Positions 8,724 through 16,739 of a stretch of DNA of 64,000 bases are shown here, piece after piece. Under the pieces are notes generated by a model. The model did no database searches and was not told where the DNA came from. It was given only the letters and a program-made list of their open reading frames with translations. Origin of the DNA: an uncultured Campylobacter sp. (GTDB lineage: Bacteria > Actinomycetota > Actinomycetes > Mycobacteriales > Mycobacteriaceae); the NCBI GenBank assembly GCA_946221035.1, contig CAMIME010000007.1, positions 4,180 to 68,179 of the forward strand, in the 5' to 3' direction. A program made the translations under genes and the position numbers. How positions within the stretch are numbered: position 1 is the first letter of the stretch; the number at the start of each line of letters is the position of its first letter.

Positions 8724-9196
8724 CGTCGGTAAACAATATGCTCGAACGCATGACCGTACGCGATATCCAAGCAATCCAGGACGCCGTCGCCGAGTACTGG
8801 CCGGACGTGCGCTGGGTGGAGACCAGAGGCTCGACGAACGCAGACCTGCTCGCCGACTCGTCCGCTGGGCCCGGCACTGTGCTCATTGCCGACGAGCAGA
8901 CGGGCGGCAAGGGCAGACTCGGCCGCACATGGATGTCGCCGAAAGGCGCACAGCTTGCGATGAGCATGGTGGTGGAGGTGCCGCAGAACCCGCAGGCCTT
9001 CGGGCTGCTGTCGATCGCGCCGGGGGTGGCGGTGACGGACGTGTTGCCCCAAGCGAGGCTGAAGTGGCCGAACGATGTGCAGATCGAGGGCAAGAAGATC
9101 GCTGGCATCCTCTCTGCGCTGGATACGAACCGGGTGATCGTGGGCCCGACAGCCCTACTACCCAAACTTCAGAAAAAGTGCCCCGTGCCGAAGTAA
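8724..9196 (+). pseudogene. birA: Truncated second copy of birA (5' part)
   Basis: From 8724 to 9144 the sequence aligns without gaps to 11526-11946, the start of the intact birA. I count 43 mismatches in about 411 bases (roughly 89-90% identity), and only about nine change an amino acid. Homology stops abruptly inside the conserved VIVG-IGINV motif. The frame then continues 17 codons through unrelated sequence and ends inside the katE terminator loop (TAA 9194-9196). The product lacks the rest of the catalytic domain and the C-terminal SH3-like domain. In VETxGSTN it has Arg instead of Thr. The upstream motif reads CGTCGGTAAAC, not CGTCGATAAGC. The mostly silent divergence suggests a donor gene under selection in another lineage. 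Confidence 0.88.
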
Positions 9197-9210
9197 GCGG
9201 CGCGGGGCAC
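9171..9210 (-). terminator. Intrinsic terminator of katE
   Basis: A 13-bp stem GTGCCCCGTGCCG / CGGCGCGGGGCAC (one G-T pair), loop AAGTAAG, followed on the minus strand by CTTTTTCT. It lies 30 bp after the katE stop and overlaps the end of the truncated birA frame. Confidence 0.85.
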
Positions 9211-9240
9211 AAGCGGGACTGGTCCGCTACTGCAGCAGAA

Positions 9241-11421
9241 CTACCGCTCCCAGACGCGGTGGGAAGCCAGCAGCTCCTTCACCGGATCCGCGGCCGCGTC
9301 GGCGGCGTCCACAACCACGATGCCTGGCTGGTCAACCGGCACGCGCGCACCTTCCAGCGCCTGCTTGCCCGCGTCGCCGACGACGATGATGGCCTTCTTG
9401 TGGCGCTCGAGCTCGTCCAGGATGGTGTTCACGTCGGTCTTCGCCGGCGGGTTCACAACAACAGCGGCATCGAACTCGATGGAGCTTGCAGTCAAGTAGG
9501 TGCGCGAGATGGACACCTCCTTGCCGCCGAGCGCGATCGAGCCGCCCTTCTCCGCAACCAGCAGCGGCGTGGTGCCGGCGACGAAGAGGTCGTCCACCAG
9601 CGCGCCTACTGCCTTGGCGGAAGCGTCGTCCAGATCGGTGGAGATGAGGATGCCCACCTGGCGGCCGTCGATAGGCCAGGTGCCGCCCATCTGGGACAGC
9701 GCCTTGGACGGCTTAACGTCCGCCACATCCTGGGCAGCCGGGTGCGGCAGGCCCAGGTTGTCGGCGACAGTTTCCGCCAGATCCTGGTCAACGTGTGCGA
9801 GCACGTCAACATAACGCACCTTCACGGCTTCCTCGTAGCACTTGCCCAGCTCGAAGGAGATCGCCTCGGCGAGGTGCTCCTGCTCCACCTCGGTCAGGGA
9901 GACGTAGAACAGGCGGGCCTGGGAGAAGTGGTCGTCGAAAGATACCGGGTGTTCGCGGGTGATTTCACCGGAGACGGCCACCGGGACGTCGATGAATGCG
10001 CCCTCTTCGACGGATGCTTCCGCCGGGGCGTTGTCATCCAGCGAGTTCGGCTTGTACGGTGCCACACCGGTGTGGGAACCGACCTGGTGCATGCCGTCGC
10101 GGAAGTTGTCGTTGACCGGCGTCTGCGGGCGGTTGATGGACAGCTGCGAGAAGTTCGGCCCGCCCAGGCGGGAAATCTGCGTGTCCAGGTAGGAGAAGAG
10201 GCGGCCCTGCAGCAGCGGGTCGGCGGTGACGTCGATGCCCGGGGGCAGGTGGCTCGGGCAGAACGCAACCTGCTCAACTTCCTCGAAGTAGTTGCGCGGG
10301 TTCTTGTTCAGCGTCATGGTGCCGATGATCTCCACCGGTGCAAGCTCCTCCGGCACAAGCTTGGTCGGATCCAGCAGGTCGATGCCCTCGAACATCTGGT
10401 CCTCAGTGTCCGGGAAGACCTGCACGCCCAGATCCCACTGCGGGTAGGCGCCGGCCTCGATGGCGTCGTACAGGTCGCGGCGGTGGTAGTCCGGGTCCAT
10501 GCCGCCGGTGATCTGCGCTTCCTCCCACACCTGGGAGTGCACGCCGAACTTGGGCTTCCAGTGGAACTTCACCAGCGTGGTCTCGCCTGCGTCGTTGATG
10601 AAGCGGAAGGTGTGGATACCAAAGCCCTCCATCATGCGCAGCGAGCGCGGGATACCGCGGTCGGACATGTTCCACAGCGTGTGGTGGGTGGCCTCGGTGT
10701 GCAGGCCCACGAAGTCCCAGAACGTGTCGTGGGCGGACTGGGCCTGCGGGATCTCGCGGTCGGGGTGGGGCTTGCCGGCGCGAATCACGTCCGGGAACTT
10801 GATCCCGTCCTGGATGAAGAAGACCGGGATGTTGTTGCCCACCAGGTCCCAGTTGCCCTCTTCGGTGTAGAACTTGGTGGCCCATCCGCGGGTGTCGCGG
10901 ACGGAATCAGCGGAGCCACGCGAGCCCAGCACGGTGGAGAAACGGACGAAGACCGGAGTCTCCTTGTCCTTCTCGAACACCGCAGCCTTGGAAATCTTGG
11001 ATGCGTTGCCATTGGCCACGAACGTGCCGTGAGCACCCACACCTCGGGCGTGCACGACGCGCTCCGGGATACGCTCGTGGTCGAAGTGGGTGATCTTCTC
11101 GCGGAAGTGGTGGTCCTGCATCAGCAGCGGGCCGCGCTGGCCGGCGCGCAGGGACTTGGACGTCTCGGTCAGGCGAGCACCCTGGGCGGTGGTGAGGTAT
11201 TCGCCCTGCTGAGTGCGCGGGTCGGCAGCACCAGCACCGAAGTGGAAGGGGCAGCCGGTGGCGGTGACTGGGGCCGGGGGCTGCTGGGCGTCGGTGTCCT
11301 GCGGAGGGGGTACAGCACCTTTGGGCTGCTCGACAGCGGGGGTGATGCCGCCCGGCTTGCCGGGAGCGGTGTCGCCTGCTGGGGAGGCGGCGTTGGTGGA
11401 CGGGGTCTGCTTCTCAGACAT
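9241..11421 (-). CDS. katE: Large-subunit (clade 2, HPII-type) catalase
   Basis: A 726-residue monofunctional haem catalase that converts hydrogen peroxide to water and oxygen. The catalytic histidine is His124 in RVVHARGVGAHGTF, the distal Asn lies in VGNNIPVFFIQDG, and the proximal haem tyrosine in GRLFSYLDTQISRLGG is near residue 410. Residues from about 575 on (GRQVGILISTDLDDASAK onward) form the flavodoxin/GATase1-like C-terminal domain that marks the large-subunit clade. The first 60 residues are a Pro/Ala-rich extension. A ribosome site AAAGG precedes the ATG. The gene lies between the two birA copies, divergent from the intact one. Confidence 0.95.
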   Translation of the reverse strand: MSEKQTPSTNAASPAGDTAPGKPGGITPAVEQPKGAVPPPQDTDAQQPPAPVTATGCPFHFGAGAADPRTQQGEYLTTAQGARLTETSKSLRAGQRGPLLMQDHHFREKITHFDHERIPERVVHARGVGAHGTFVANGNASKISKAAVFEKDKETPVFVRFSTVLGSRGSADSVRDTRGWATKFYTEEGNWDLVGNNIPVFFIQDGIKFPDVIRAGKPHPDREIPQAQSAHDTFWDFVGLHTEATHHTLWNMSDRGIPRSLRMMEGFGIHTFRFINDAGETTLVKFHWKPKFGVHSQVWEEAQITGGMDPDYHRRDLYDAIEAGAYPQWDLGVQVFPDTEDQMFEGIDLLDPTKLVPEELAPVEIIGTMTLNKNPRNYFEEVEQVAFCPSHLPPGIDVTADPLLQGRLFSYLDTQISRLGGPNFSQLSINRPQTPVNDNFRDGMHQVGSHTGVAPYKPNSLDDNAPAEASVEEGAFIDVPVAVSGEITREHPVSFDDHFSQARLFYVSLTEVEQEHLAEAISFELGKCYEEAVKVRYVDVLAHVDQDLAETVADNLGLPHPAAQDVADVKPSKALSQMGGTWPIDGRQVGILISTDLDDASAKAVGALVDDLFVAGTTPLLVAEKGGSIALGGKEVSISRTYLTASSIEFDAAVVVNPPAKTDVNTILDELERHKKAIIVVGDAGKQALEGARVPVDQPGIVVVDAADAAADPVKELLASHRVWER

Positions 11422-11460
11422 GCCGGACTACCTTTTCTTTGGGGGTCGGGGACAGCTTCA

Positions 11461-11493
11461 ACGATAGGCTCGCGGGTGGGTCCGAATTTGGAC
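11461..11493 (-). promoter_or_regulatory. Candidate katE promoter with imperfect operator
   Basis: On the minus strand TATCGT (11466-11461) could serve as -10, about 40 nt before the katE ATG. An imperfect palindrome GTCC-GAATTT-GGAC (11480-11493, 12 of 14 bases symmetric) covers the -35 region. No OxyR or other known consensus was recognised. Confidence 0.3.
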
Positions 11494-11525
11494 ACCCGGA
11501 CAACACGGGTTGGGGGCGAAGCGGA

Positions 11526-11536
11526 CGTCGATAAGC
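11526..11536 (+). repeat. Dispersed 11-bp word, copy 4 (intergenic)
   Basis: CGTCGATAAGC ends 3 nt before the birA ATG and is non-coding for both katE and birA. In the diverged birA copy the same site has two differences (CGTCGGTAAAC). Confidence 0.85.
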
Positions 11537-11539
11537 AAT

Positions 11540-12286
11540 ATGCTCGAACGCATGACCGTACGCGATATCCAAGCAATCCAAGACGCCGTCGCCGAGTACT
11601 GGCCGGACGTGCGCTGGGTGGAAACCACAGGCTCGACGAACGCTGATCTGCTCGCCGATTCAACTGCGGGGCCGGGCACCGTGCTCATTGCCGACGAGCA
11701 GACGGGCGGCAAGGGCAGGCTTGGCCGCACCTGGGTCTCCCCGAAGGGCGCTCAGCTGGCGATGAGCATGGTGGTGGAGGTGCCGCAGAACCCATCGCCG
11801 TTCGGGTTGCTGTCCATCGCGCCGGGCCTGGCCGTGACTGACGTGGTGCCGCAGGCGCGGCTGAAGTGGCCGAACGACGTGCAAATCGGCGGCAAGAAGA
11901 TCGCGGGCATTCTCTCCGCGCTGGATACGAACCGGGTGATCGTGGGAATCGGCATCAACGTGGCGCTGCGTGAGGACGACCTGCCGGTGCCCACGGCGAC
12001 GTCGTTGAACCTGGAGGGGATCGAGGTGGACTTCGACGACTTCGCCATCGACATCCTCAACGCCATGGGTGCGCGTCTGGCGCAGTGGCGCGACGGTGAC
12101 CCGCAGCTGCTGGAGGATTACCGCGCGGTGTGCTCCACCATCGGCCAACAGGTGCGACTCGAGCTGCGCGACGGGGAGGAAACGGTCACCGGCACCGTCA
12201 CCGGCATCAATGACGAGGGCGAGGTGCTTATCGACGATCGGCCGTACTCCGTCGGCGACGTCCACCACCTCCGGCCGAAACAGTAG
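11540..12286 (+). CDS. birA: Biotin--[acyl-CoA carboxylase] ligase
   Basis: A 248-residue class I biotin protein ligase that attaches biotin to the AccBC-type carboxylase subunit. Conserved elements are TGSTN (residues 30-34), the biotinyl-AMP loop GGKGRLGRTW (56-65), LKWPNDV and VIVGIGINV, with an SH3-like C-terminal domain (ETVTGTVTGINDEGEV). There is no N-terminal DNA-binding domain, so it is not an E. coli-type BirA repressor. In C. glutamicum it lies next to the dtsR genes; here it is separated from accD2 by the addAB-katE block. Met5 is an alternative start. Confidence 0.95.
   Translation: MLERMTVRDIQAIQDAVAEYWPDVRWVETTGSTNADLLADSTAGPGTVLIADEQTGGKGRLGRTWVSPKGAQLAMSMVVEVPQNPSPFGLLSIAPGLAVTDVVPQARLKWPNDVQIGGKKIAGILSALDTNRVIVGIGINVALREDDLPVPTATSLNLEGIEVDFDDFAIDILNAMGARLAQWRDGDPQLLEDYRAVCSTIGQQVRLELRDGEETVTGTVTGINDEGEVLIDDRPYSVGDVHHLRPKQ
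12226..12236 (-). repeat. Dispersed 11-bp word, copy 5
   Basis: GCTTATCGACG near the 3' end of birA, encoding Leu-Ile-Asp-Asp. Confidence 0.85.
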
Positions 12287-12316
12287 CGGCGGGGTAGTGC
12301 AGTAACCTTTCGTGTC

Positions 12317-12811
12317 GTGACAGGTCGCGTGGCGGAAAGAGCGCAGTTCAAGGTCGGCGAGGGCGAGATCGTCCTCGCCGACGTGTGCGCGCCGCTTTCC
12401 TCGCTGACCATTCCGCTGTTAGAGGTGATCATGCTCACCGGCGTGGCGTGGATGGCGATTGGCTGGATGGATGTGACCCCAGGGGTGGATTCGCTTTTGA
12501 GAAACGCGGTGGTCGGGGTGTGGGCGCTGATCGTCTTGTGGCGCTTTGTGGGCCCGGTGATGGCCTCGCGCCGCCGCAGGTTCGTGGTGACGGATAAGCG
12601 GATCCTCGCCCGCGGCAAGCGCGGCGCGGTGGATTCCATCCCGCACCGCCAAATCCATTCTGTCAGGCGCCACCGCGGGGGAATCTCGGTGGCTGTGTAC
12701 GGCTACGACCGGCCCATTTACTTCGAACGCGTGGGCAAATCCCGTGCGGTGGAAAAGGTGTTGCAGGCGCAGTTGCAGCCGCCGCTGCCGCGCCGCTCAC
12801 TCACCCCTTAA
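12317..12811 (+). CDS. PH-domain (bPH2) membrane protein
   Basis: A 164-residue protein with two membrane helices (about residues 30-48 and 55-78), then a small beta-rich PH-like domain starting RRRFVVTDKRILARG. It matches the protein found between birA and purK in Corynebacterium and Mycobacterium; its function is unknown. The start is GTG at 12317, 8 nt after TAACCT, so probably leaderless. Its 3' end overlaps the convergent acetolactate decarboxylase gene by 11 bp. Confidence 0.85.
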   Translation: MTGRVAERAQFKVGEGEIVLADVCAPLSSLTIPLLEVIMLTGVAWMAIGWMDVTPGVDSLLRNAVVGVWALIVLWRFVGPVMASRRRRFVVTDKRILARGKRGAVDSIPHRQIHSVRRHRGGISVAVYGYDRPIYFERVGKSRAVEKVLQAQLQPPLPRRSLTP

Positions 12812-13529
12812 TTTCGGTTGTGTGCAGCTGCTCGTCGAGGTCCTCGGGCGACAGATCGCCGTCTTGGAACTCGGCGGTCACCGGCAGGTGCAGCTCCATG
12901 TCGGTGCCCGGACACAGCTCGATCACGGCGTCGTCCACCGTGTAGTCCAGCACGTGGCCGCCGCGCTGGTGTACCTCGTCGATGAAGTGCACGTGGCAGC
13001 CCGGCACCCCGATCCCCTTGGCGTAGGCCGGGGTGCGGAATCCGCCAATGACCCCTTTCACGTCGGTGAAGGTGTGCTCGGCGTCGTCGGAGACGGCCTG
13101 CGACATCGGCGGGTAGGGCTTCTCCTGCTTGGTCACGGTGCGCACCACGACCTTCTTAAACGTGCCGGTGATCTTCACCGCGTAGAAAAAGTTGTGGGAG
13201 GGCTCGAGCGCATCGATGAAGCCGGAGAGCTCACCGCGCACCATCCCGCGCGGGGCGTTGACGCGGATGCGGGGAACGAAGTTGGTGACCACGGTGAACG
13301 GGGTGCGCTGGTCCAGGTCCGCCACGCGGGCCTTGCCGTCGCTGGTGAGCTGGTGGCACACGCCGTCGAGGATGAGCATCTCCCCGTCGAGGGCGTCGAA
13401 GGTGCCCAGGCCGAAGTTGCCTTTGCCAAGGATCTCCCCGATGGTCATTTCGCCGTCGTAAATGCCGTCCAGTAGCGCGGTCATCAGGGAGTTTTGAAAG
13501 ATCGTGTGCCGTTGAATGTCGTCCGCCAT
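12801..13529 (-). CDS. alsD: Alpha-acetolactate decarboxylase
   Basis: A 242-residue protein that decarboxylates 2-acetolactate to acetoin. The zinc site H-V-H...H is intact (His179, His181, His192 in GCHVHFIDEVHQRGGH). NFFYAVKI.G.F and the GGFRTP-like block also fit the AlsD/BudA family. The ATG at 13529 is chosen because upstream sequence in this frame is antisense to purK. It lies divergent to purK with a 37-bp gap, and convergent to the PH-domain gene. No acetolactate synthase gene is adjacent, so its substrate probably comes from branched-chain amino acid synthesis encoded elsewhere. Confidence 0.9.
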   Translation of the reverse strand: MADDIQRHTIFQNSLMTALLDGIYDGEMTIGEILGKGNFGLGTFDALDGEMLILDGVCHQLTSDGKARVADLDQRTPFTVVTNFVPRIRVNAPRGMVRGELSGFIDALEPSHNFFYAVKITGTFKKVVVRTVTKQEKPYPPMSQAVSDDAEHTFTDVKGVIGGFRTPAYAKGIGVPGCHVHFIDEVHQRGGHVLDYTVDDAVIELCPGTDMELHLPVTAEFQDGDLSPEDLDEQLHTTEIKG

Positions 13530-13553
13530 AGGAGAAACCCTAGCCCGCCCGAC

Positions 13554-13559
13554 TACAGT
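13554..13559 (+). promoter_or_regulatory. -10 box of leaderless purK
   Basis: TACAGT, 7 nt upstream of the GTG start of purK, with no ribosome-binding site between them. Confidence 0.5.
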
Positions 13560-13566
13560 GGGCCGG

Positions 13567-14733
13567 GTGACTAACGCGTATGGCATGCCAGTGCTCGCCG
13601 TGATCGGCGACGGACAGCTGGCCCGAATGATGCAGACGGAAGCGATCGAGCTCGGAGTGGAAACCCGCGTGCTCGCCTCGGATACCAGCAACTCGGCGGC
13701 CCAGGTCTTCGGCGACGTCCGCCTCGGCGACTACACCAAGCTCGAGGACTTGCAGGCCATCGCCGAGGGCGCGGACGCCATCACATTCGACCACGAGCAC
13801 GTGCCCAACGAGTACGCGCAATTGCTTATCGACGGCGGCGTGGCCGTCGAACCACGCCCCGAAGCGCTTCTCTACGCCCAGGACAAACTGGAGCAACGCC
13901 AGCGTCTGGCGCAGGCGGGCCTGCCTGTGCCTGAGTTTTCCATGATCGACTCGGAAGAGTCGGCGGAGAAGTTTTGGGACGAGGTCGACGGGGATGTCTG
14001 CATCAAGACAACCCGAGGCGGGTATGACGGGCATGGGGTGTGGTTCCCGTCGTCGAAAAGCGAATGCGCGGAGCTGGTGACGGAACTGCTCGGCCGCGAT
14101 CTGCCGCTGATGGCGGAGCGAAAGCTCGCGTTTGATCGGGAGCTCTCAGCCATGGTGGCGCGCAACCGCTCCGGTGATGTTGCGGCCTGGCCGGTGGTGG
14201 AGTCGCGCCAAGACGGCGGGATTTGCCGCGTGGCTATCGCGCCCGCGCCTGGGCTGCCCGAACAGTTGGCGGAGCAGTGCCAGGAGCTCGCGGTTCGCGT
14301 GGCGGAGGGGCTCGGCGTGACCGGCGTGCTGGCCGTCGAGCTGTTCGAGGTGGACGGGGAAGTGGTGGTCAACGAGCTGGCGATGCGCCCCCACAACACG
14401 GGCCACTGGACCCAGGACGGCTGCGTGACCAGCCAATTCGAGCAGCACATTCGCGCGGTGCTGGATTGGCCGCTGGGAAGCGTGGAACCCACCGCGGCGG
14501 CGACGGTGATGGTGAACACCCTCGGCGGGGAAGAGGACCCCGAGATGCCGATGCGTGAGCGCGTCGCCGCCGTGATGGAGAAGTACCCCCAGGCCAAGAT
14601 CCACCTCTACGGCAAGGATTGGCGCCCGGGCCGGAAGATGGGGCACGTGAACGTGAGCGCGGCAACGGCTGACCAGGCTCTGGAGGTGGCCGAGGACGCC
14701 GCGCACTTCATTGTCCACGCCACCTGGCGATAG
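13567..14733 (+). CDS. purK: N5-carboxyaminoimidazole ribonucleotide synthase
   Basis: A 388-residue ATP-grasp enzyme that carboxylates AIR with ATP and bicarbonate in purine synthesis. It begins MTNAYGMPVLAVIGDGQLARMM, where GDGQLARM is the family signature. It contains CIKTTRGGYDGHG (ATP-binding loop) and NELAMRPHNTGHWTQDGC near residues 270-290. The GTG at 13567 is chosen because TACAGT lies 7 nt upstream. purE follows after 15 bp with its own AAAGGA ribosome site, so the two form an operon. Confidence 0.95.
   Translation: MTNAYGMPVLAVIGDGQLARMMQTEAIELGVETRVLASDTSNSAAQVFGDVRLGDYTKLEDLQAIAEGADAITFDHEHVPNEYAQLLIDGGVAVEPRPEALLYAQDKLEQRQRLAQAGLPVPEFSMIDSEESAEKFWDEVDGDVCIKTTRGGYDGHGVWFPSSKSECAELVTELLGRDLPLMAERKLAFDRELSAMVARNRSGDVAAWPVVESRQDGGICRVAIAPAPGLPEQLAEQCQELAVRVAEGLGVTGVLAVELFEVDGEVVVNELAMRPHNTGHWTQDGCVTSQFEQHIRAVLDWPLGSVEPTAAATVMVNTLGGEEDPEMPMRERVAAVMEKYPQAKIHLYGKDWRPGRKMGHVNVSAATADQALEVAEDAAHFIVHATWR
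13824..13834 (-). repeat. Dispersed 11-bp word, copy 6
   Basis: GCTTATCGACG inside purK, encoding Leu-Ile-Asp-Gly. Confidence 0.85.
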
Positions 14734-14748
14734 AAAGGAAACGCACAT

Positions 14749-15244
<496 letters not shown>

Positions 15245-15252
<8 letters not shown>

Positions 15253-15712
15253 TCCGATCGTGGTGTTGGGGGCGCGCGTCATTGACGGGCGCCCCTCCCG
15301 CATGCTGGAGAAGCGGCTGGAAACGGCCCTGCGCCTCTGGTTGGCATCCCCGCACCCGATCGTGGTCTCCGGCTTTGAGGAAGCGGGGGTGATGGCCGCG
15401 TGGCTTACCGCCCGCGGGGTACCCGAAACCGAGATCGTGATTGAGCCGCACGCCCGCTCTACCAACGAGAATCTGGAACGCTCCCGCGAGCTATTCCCGG
15501 ATGCGCGCTACCTCACCGTGGTCACCAGCAGTTTCCATGTCCCGCGCACCAAGGTGTGGGCGTGGCACCTGGGCATCCCGGTCCGGATGGTGGCGGCGCC
15601 GACGCCGAAATCCTCGCGGGTGAAAAATTACGCCCGCGAGGCGGTTGCGCTGCCGCACTCGGCCGCGCGCGTGGTGTGGCGGCGCCTTGTCCGCCGCGTC
15701 GCGGGGCGCTAG
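15245..15712 (+). CDS. YdcF/SanA-family (DUF218) protein
   Basis: A 155-residue protein with the DUF218 core: IVVLGARV at the N-terminus, [25 protein letters not shown] and [19 protein letters not shown]. The E-x-x-S-x-N-T-like acid and the SS-x-F-H-x-P-R motif are intact. The role is uncertain; relatives are linked to envelope lipid-intermediate metabolism. The GTG start lies within the purE stop region (8-nt overlap), so translation is probably coupled. Its stop shares CTAG (15709-15712) with the convergent small gene. Confidence 0.8.
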
Positions 15713-15978
15713 TGGGGCAGCGCCGGCAGCGGGAGGCTGCCGCCGGTCGCGCGCAGCGCCGCAGCGCCGATGGTGGCCAGCACGGCCATAATCCCCAGGA
15801 GCAAACCGATGAAACGCCCGGCGTTGTTCACCTCGTCCTGGGTGAATTCGCTGCTGCCCGGGCCGGTGGCCATCTGCGCAGGCTTTTCTGCGGCCGCAAC
15901 GGGTGCTGCCGCGCCACCAGCGAGCGCCAGAGCAACAACGGGGGCCGTGACACGGCGGGTCAGGGTGCGCACTCGCAT
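15709..15978 (-). CDS. Small secreted or membrane-anchored protein, unknown function
   Basis: An 89-residue protein from ATG 15978, with AAAGGA about 13 nt upstream. Residues 1-30 look like a signal peptide (MRVRTLTRRVTAPVVALALA, ending AAPVAAA). A polar stretch EKPAQMATGPGSSEFTQDEV follows, then a hydrophobic helix (FIGLLLGIMAVLATIGAAAL). I do not recognise a family. It is probably co-oriented with the TIGR03089 gene 49 bp upstream. Confidence 0.7.
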   Translation of the reverse strand: MRVRTLTRRVTAPVVALALAGGAAAPVAAAEKPAQMATGPGSSEFTQDEVNNAGRFIGLLLGIMAVLATIGAAALRATGGSLPLPALPH

Positions 15979-16027
15979 AGTTCGGTGACGTCCTTTACAC
16001 GTAGGGGGATCGCGTTCCCCGAGCACA

Positions 16028-16690
16028 TTACCCCAGCCGACGGGTGACGTTCTCCGCCCGCGCGATCTCCTCCAGCCGCGCCGTCGACGCCAGCCCCGCC
16101 ACCACCACGACGGATCCACCCGCAGCAAGCGGCGCCAAAAGCGTATCGACGAAACCTTCGGTCCCCCTCCACCCCTGCACCAAATACCGCTCCGGCTCAA
16201 CCCCGTCACGCGCGAAACGCTCCAGGGAGGGGCTCACGCCGAAGTACTGGTCGCCGTAGAAACGCACCGTCGGGCCGAAGTCGATGGCGCCTGCGGGCAA
16301 TTCACCGCCGGATTCGACCACCCCCCGGCCGAACGGGTCGTCGGAGACCACCACGCACTCGGACGCCCCCTCCCACCGCTGCGCGCCCTCAAGGGTGGTG
16401 AACACTGGGGTGTCCGGGGCGGGGGAGACGGAGCCGTCGATAAGCGGAGTGCGCGATGCGTTGAAGCTGCCTATGGCGATGACGGCGGCCTGCCACGACA
16501 CCGGCAGGTCAATGATGGGACCGACGCCGGGTTCGAGGTCGAACTCCTCGTCCAACATGTTGGCGACTTTGCTGGCCCAGTTGTCCAAGGTCTGCGCGGA
16601 GAAATCCATGCGGGTGCCGCGGGCATCGTCGTAGAACGTGAGACGGGGCGATGCCGGATCCGTGCGCAACAGGGGGCTGAACAGACTCAT
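16028..16690 (-). CDS. TIGR03089-family protein (degenerate AMP-binding fold)
   Basis: A 220-residue protein resembling the N-terminal part of an acyl-adenylate-forming enzyme: PRLTFYDDARGTRMDFSAQT, then VANMLDEEFDLEPG, then WRGTEGFVDTLLAPLAAGG. It lacks the ATP-binding P-loop and C-terminal domain of true acyl-CoA synthetases. The family (Rv3268 in M. tuberculosis) sits beside the LCP gene in mycolate-containing bacteria; its function is unknown. Here abgT separates it from the LCP gene. Confidence 0.82.
   Translation of the reverse strand: MSLFSPLLRTDPASPRLTFYDDARGTRMDFSAQTLDNWASKVANMLDEEFDLEPGVGPIIDLPVSWQAAVIAIGSFNASRTPLIDGSVSPAPDTPVFTTLEGAQRWEGASECVVVSDDPFGRGVVESGGELPAGAIDFGPTVRFYGDQYFGVSPSLERFARDGVEPERYLVQGWRGTEGFVDTLLAPLAAGGSVVVVAGLASTARLEEIARAENVTRRLG
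16435..16445 (+). repeat. Dispersed 11-bp word, copy 7
   Basis: CGTCGATAAGC in the TIGR03089 gene (Leu-Ile-Asp-Gly on the gene strand), preceded by CGGAGC as in several other copies. Confidence 0.85.
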
Positions 16691-16739
16691 GCCCGCCCAT
16701 CATAGGGCGGGCATGGAGGTCGAAGTGTTGGGGAGAGAC

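Noticed and set aside
8689..9165. N-terminal extension of the AddB-like protein to 9165
   Set aside because: That stretch is antisense to the truncated birA copy. The family-like sequence begins at the ATG at 8688.
9196..9196. birA' as a functional short biotin ligase
   Set aside because: It lacks the GIGIN motif onward and the C-terminal domain, and it ends in a terminator loop.
8724..11540. Insertion sequence or transposon explaining the birA duplication
   Set aside because: No transposase, no terminal inverted repeats and no short target duplication. The repeat is birA itself, so recombination is the simpler explanation.
8929..11646. A long open frame on the plus strand opposite katE (about 900 codons)
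   Set aside because: Antisense shadow of the catalase gene; it runs through both birA' and birA in a non-native frame.
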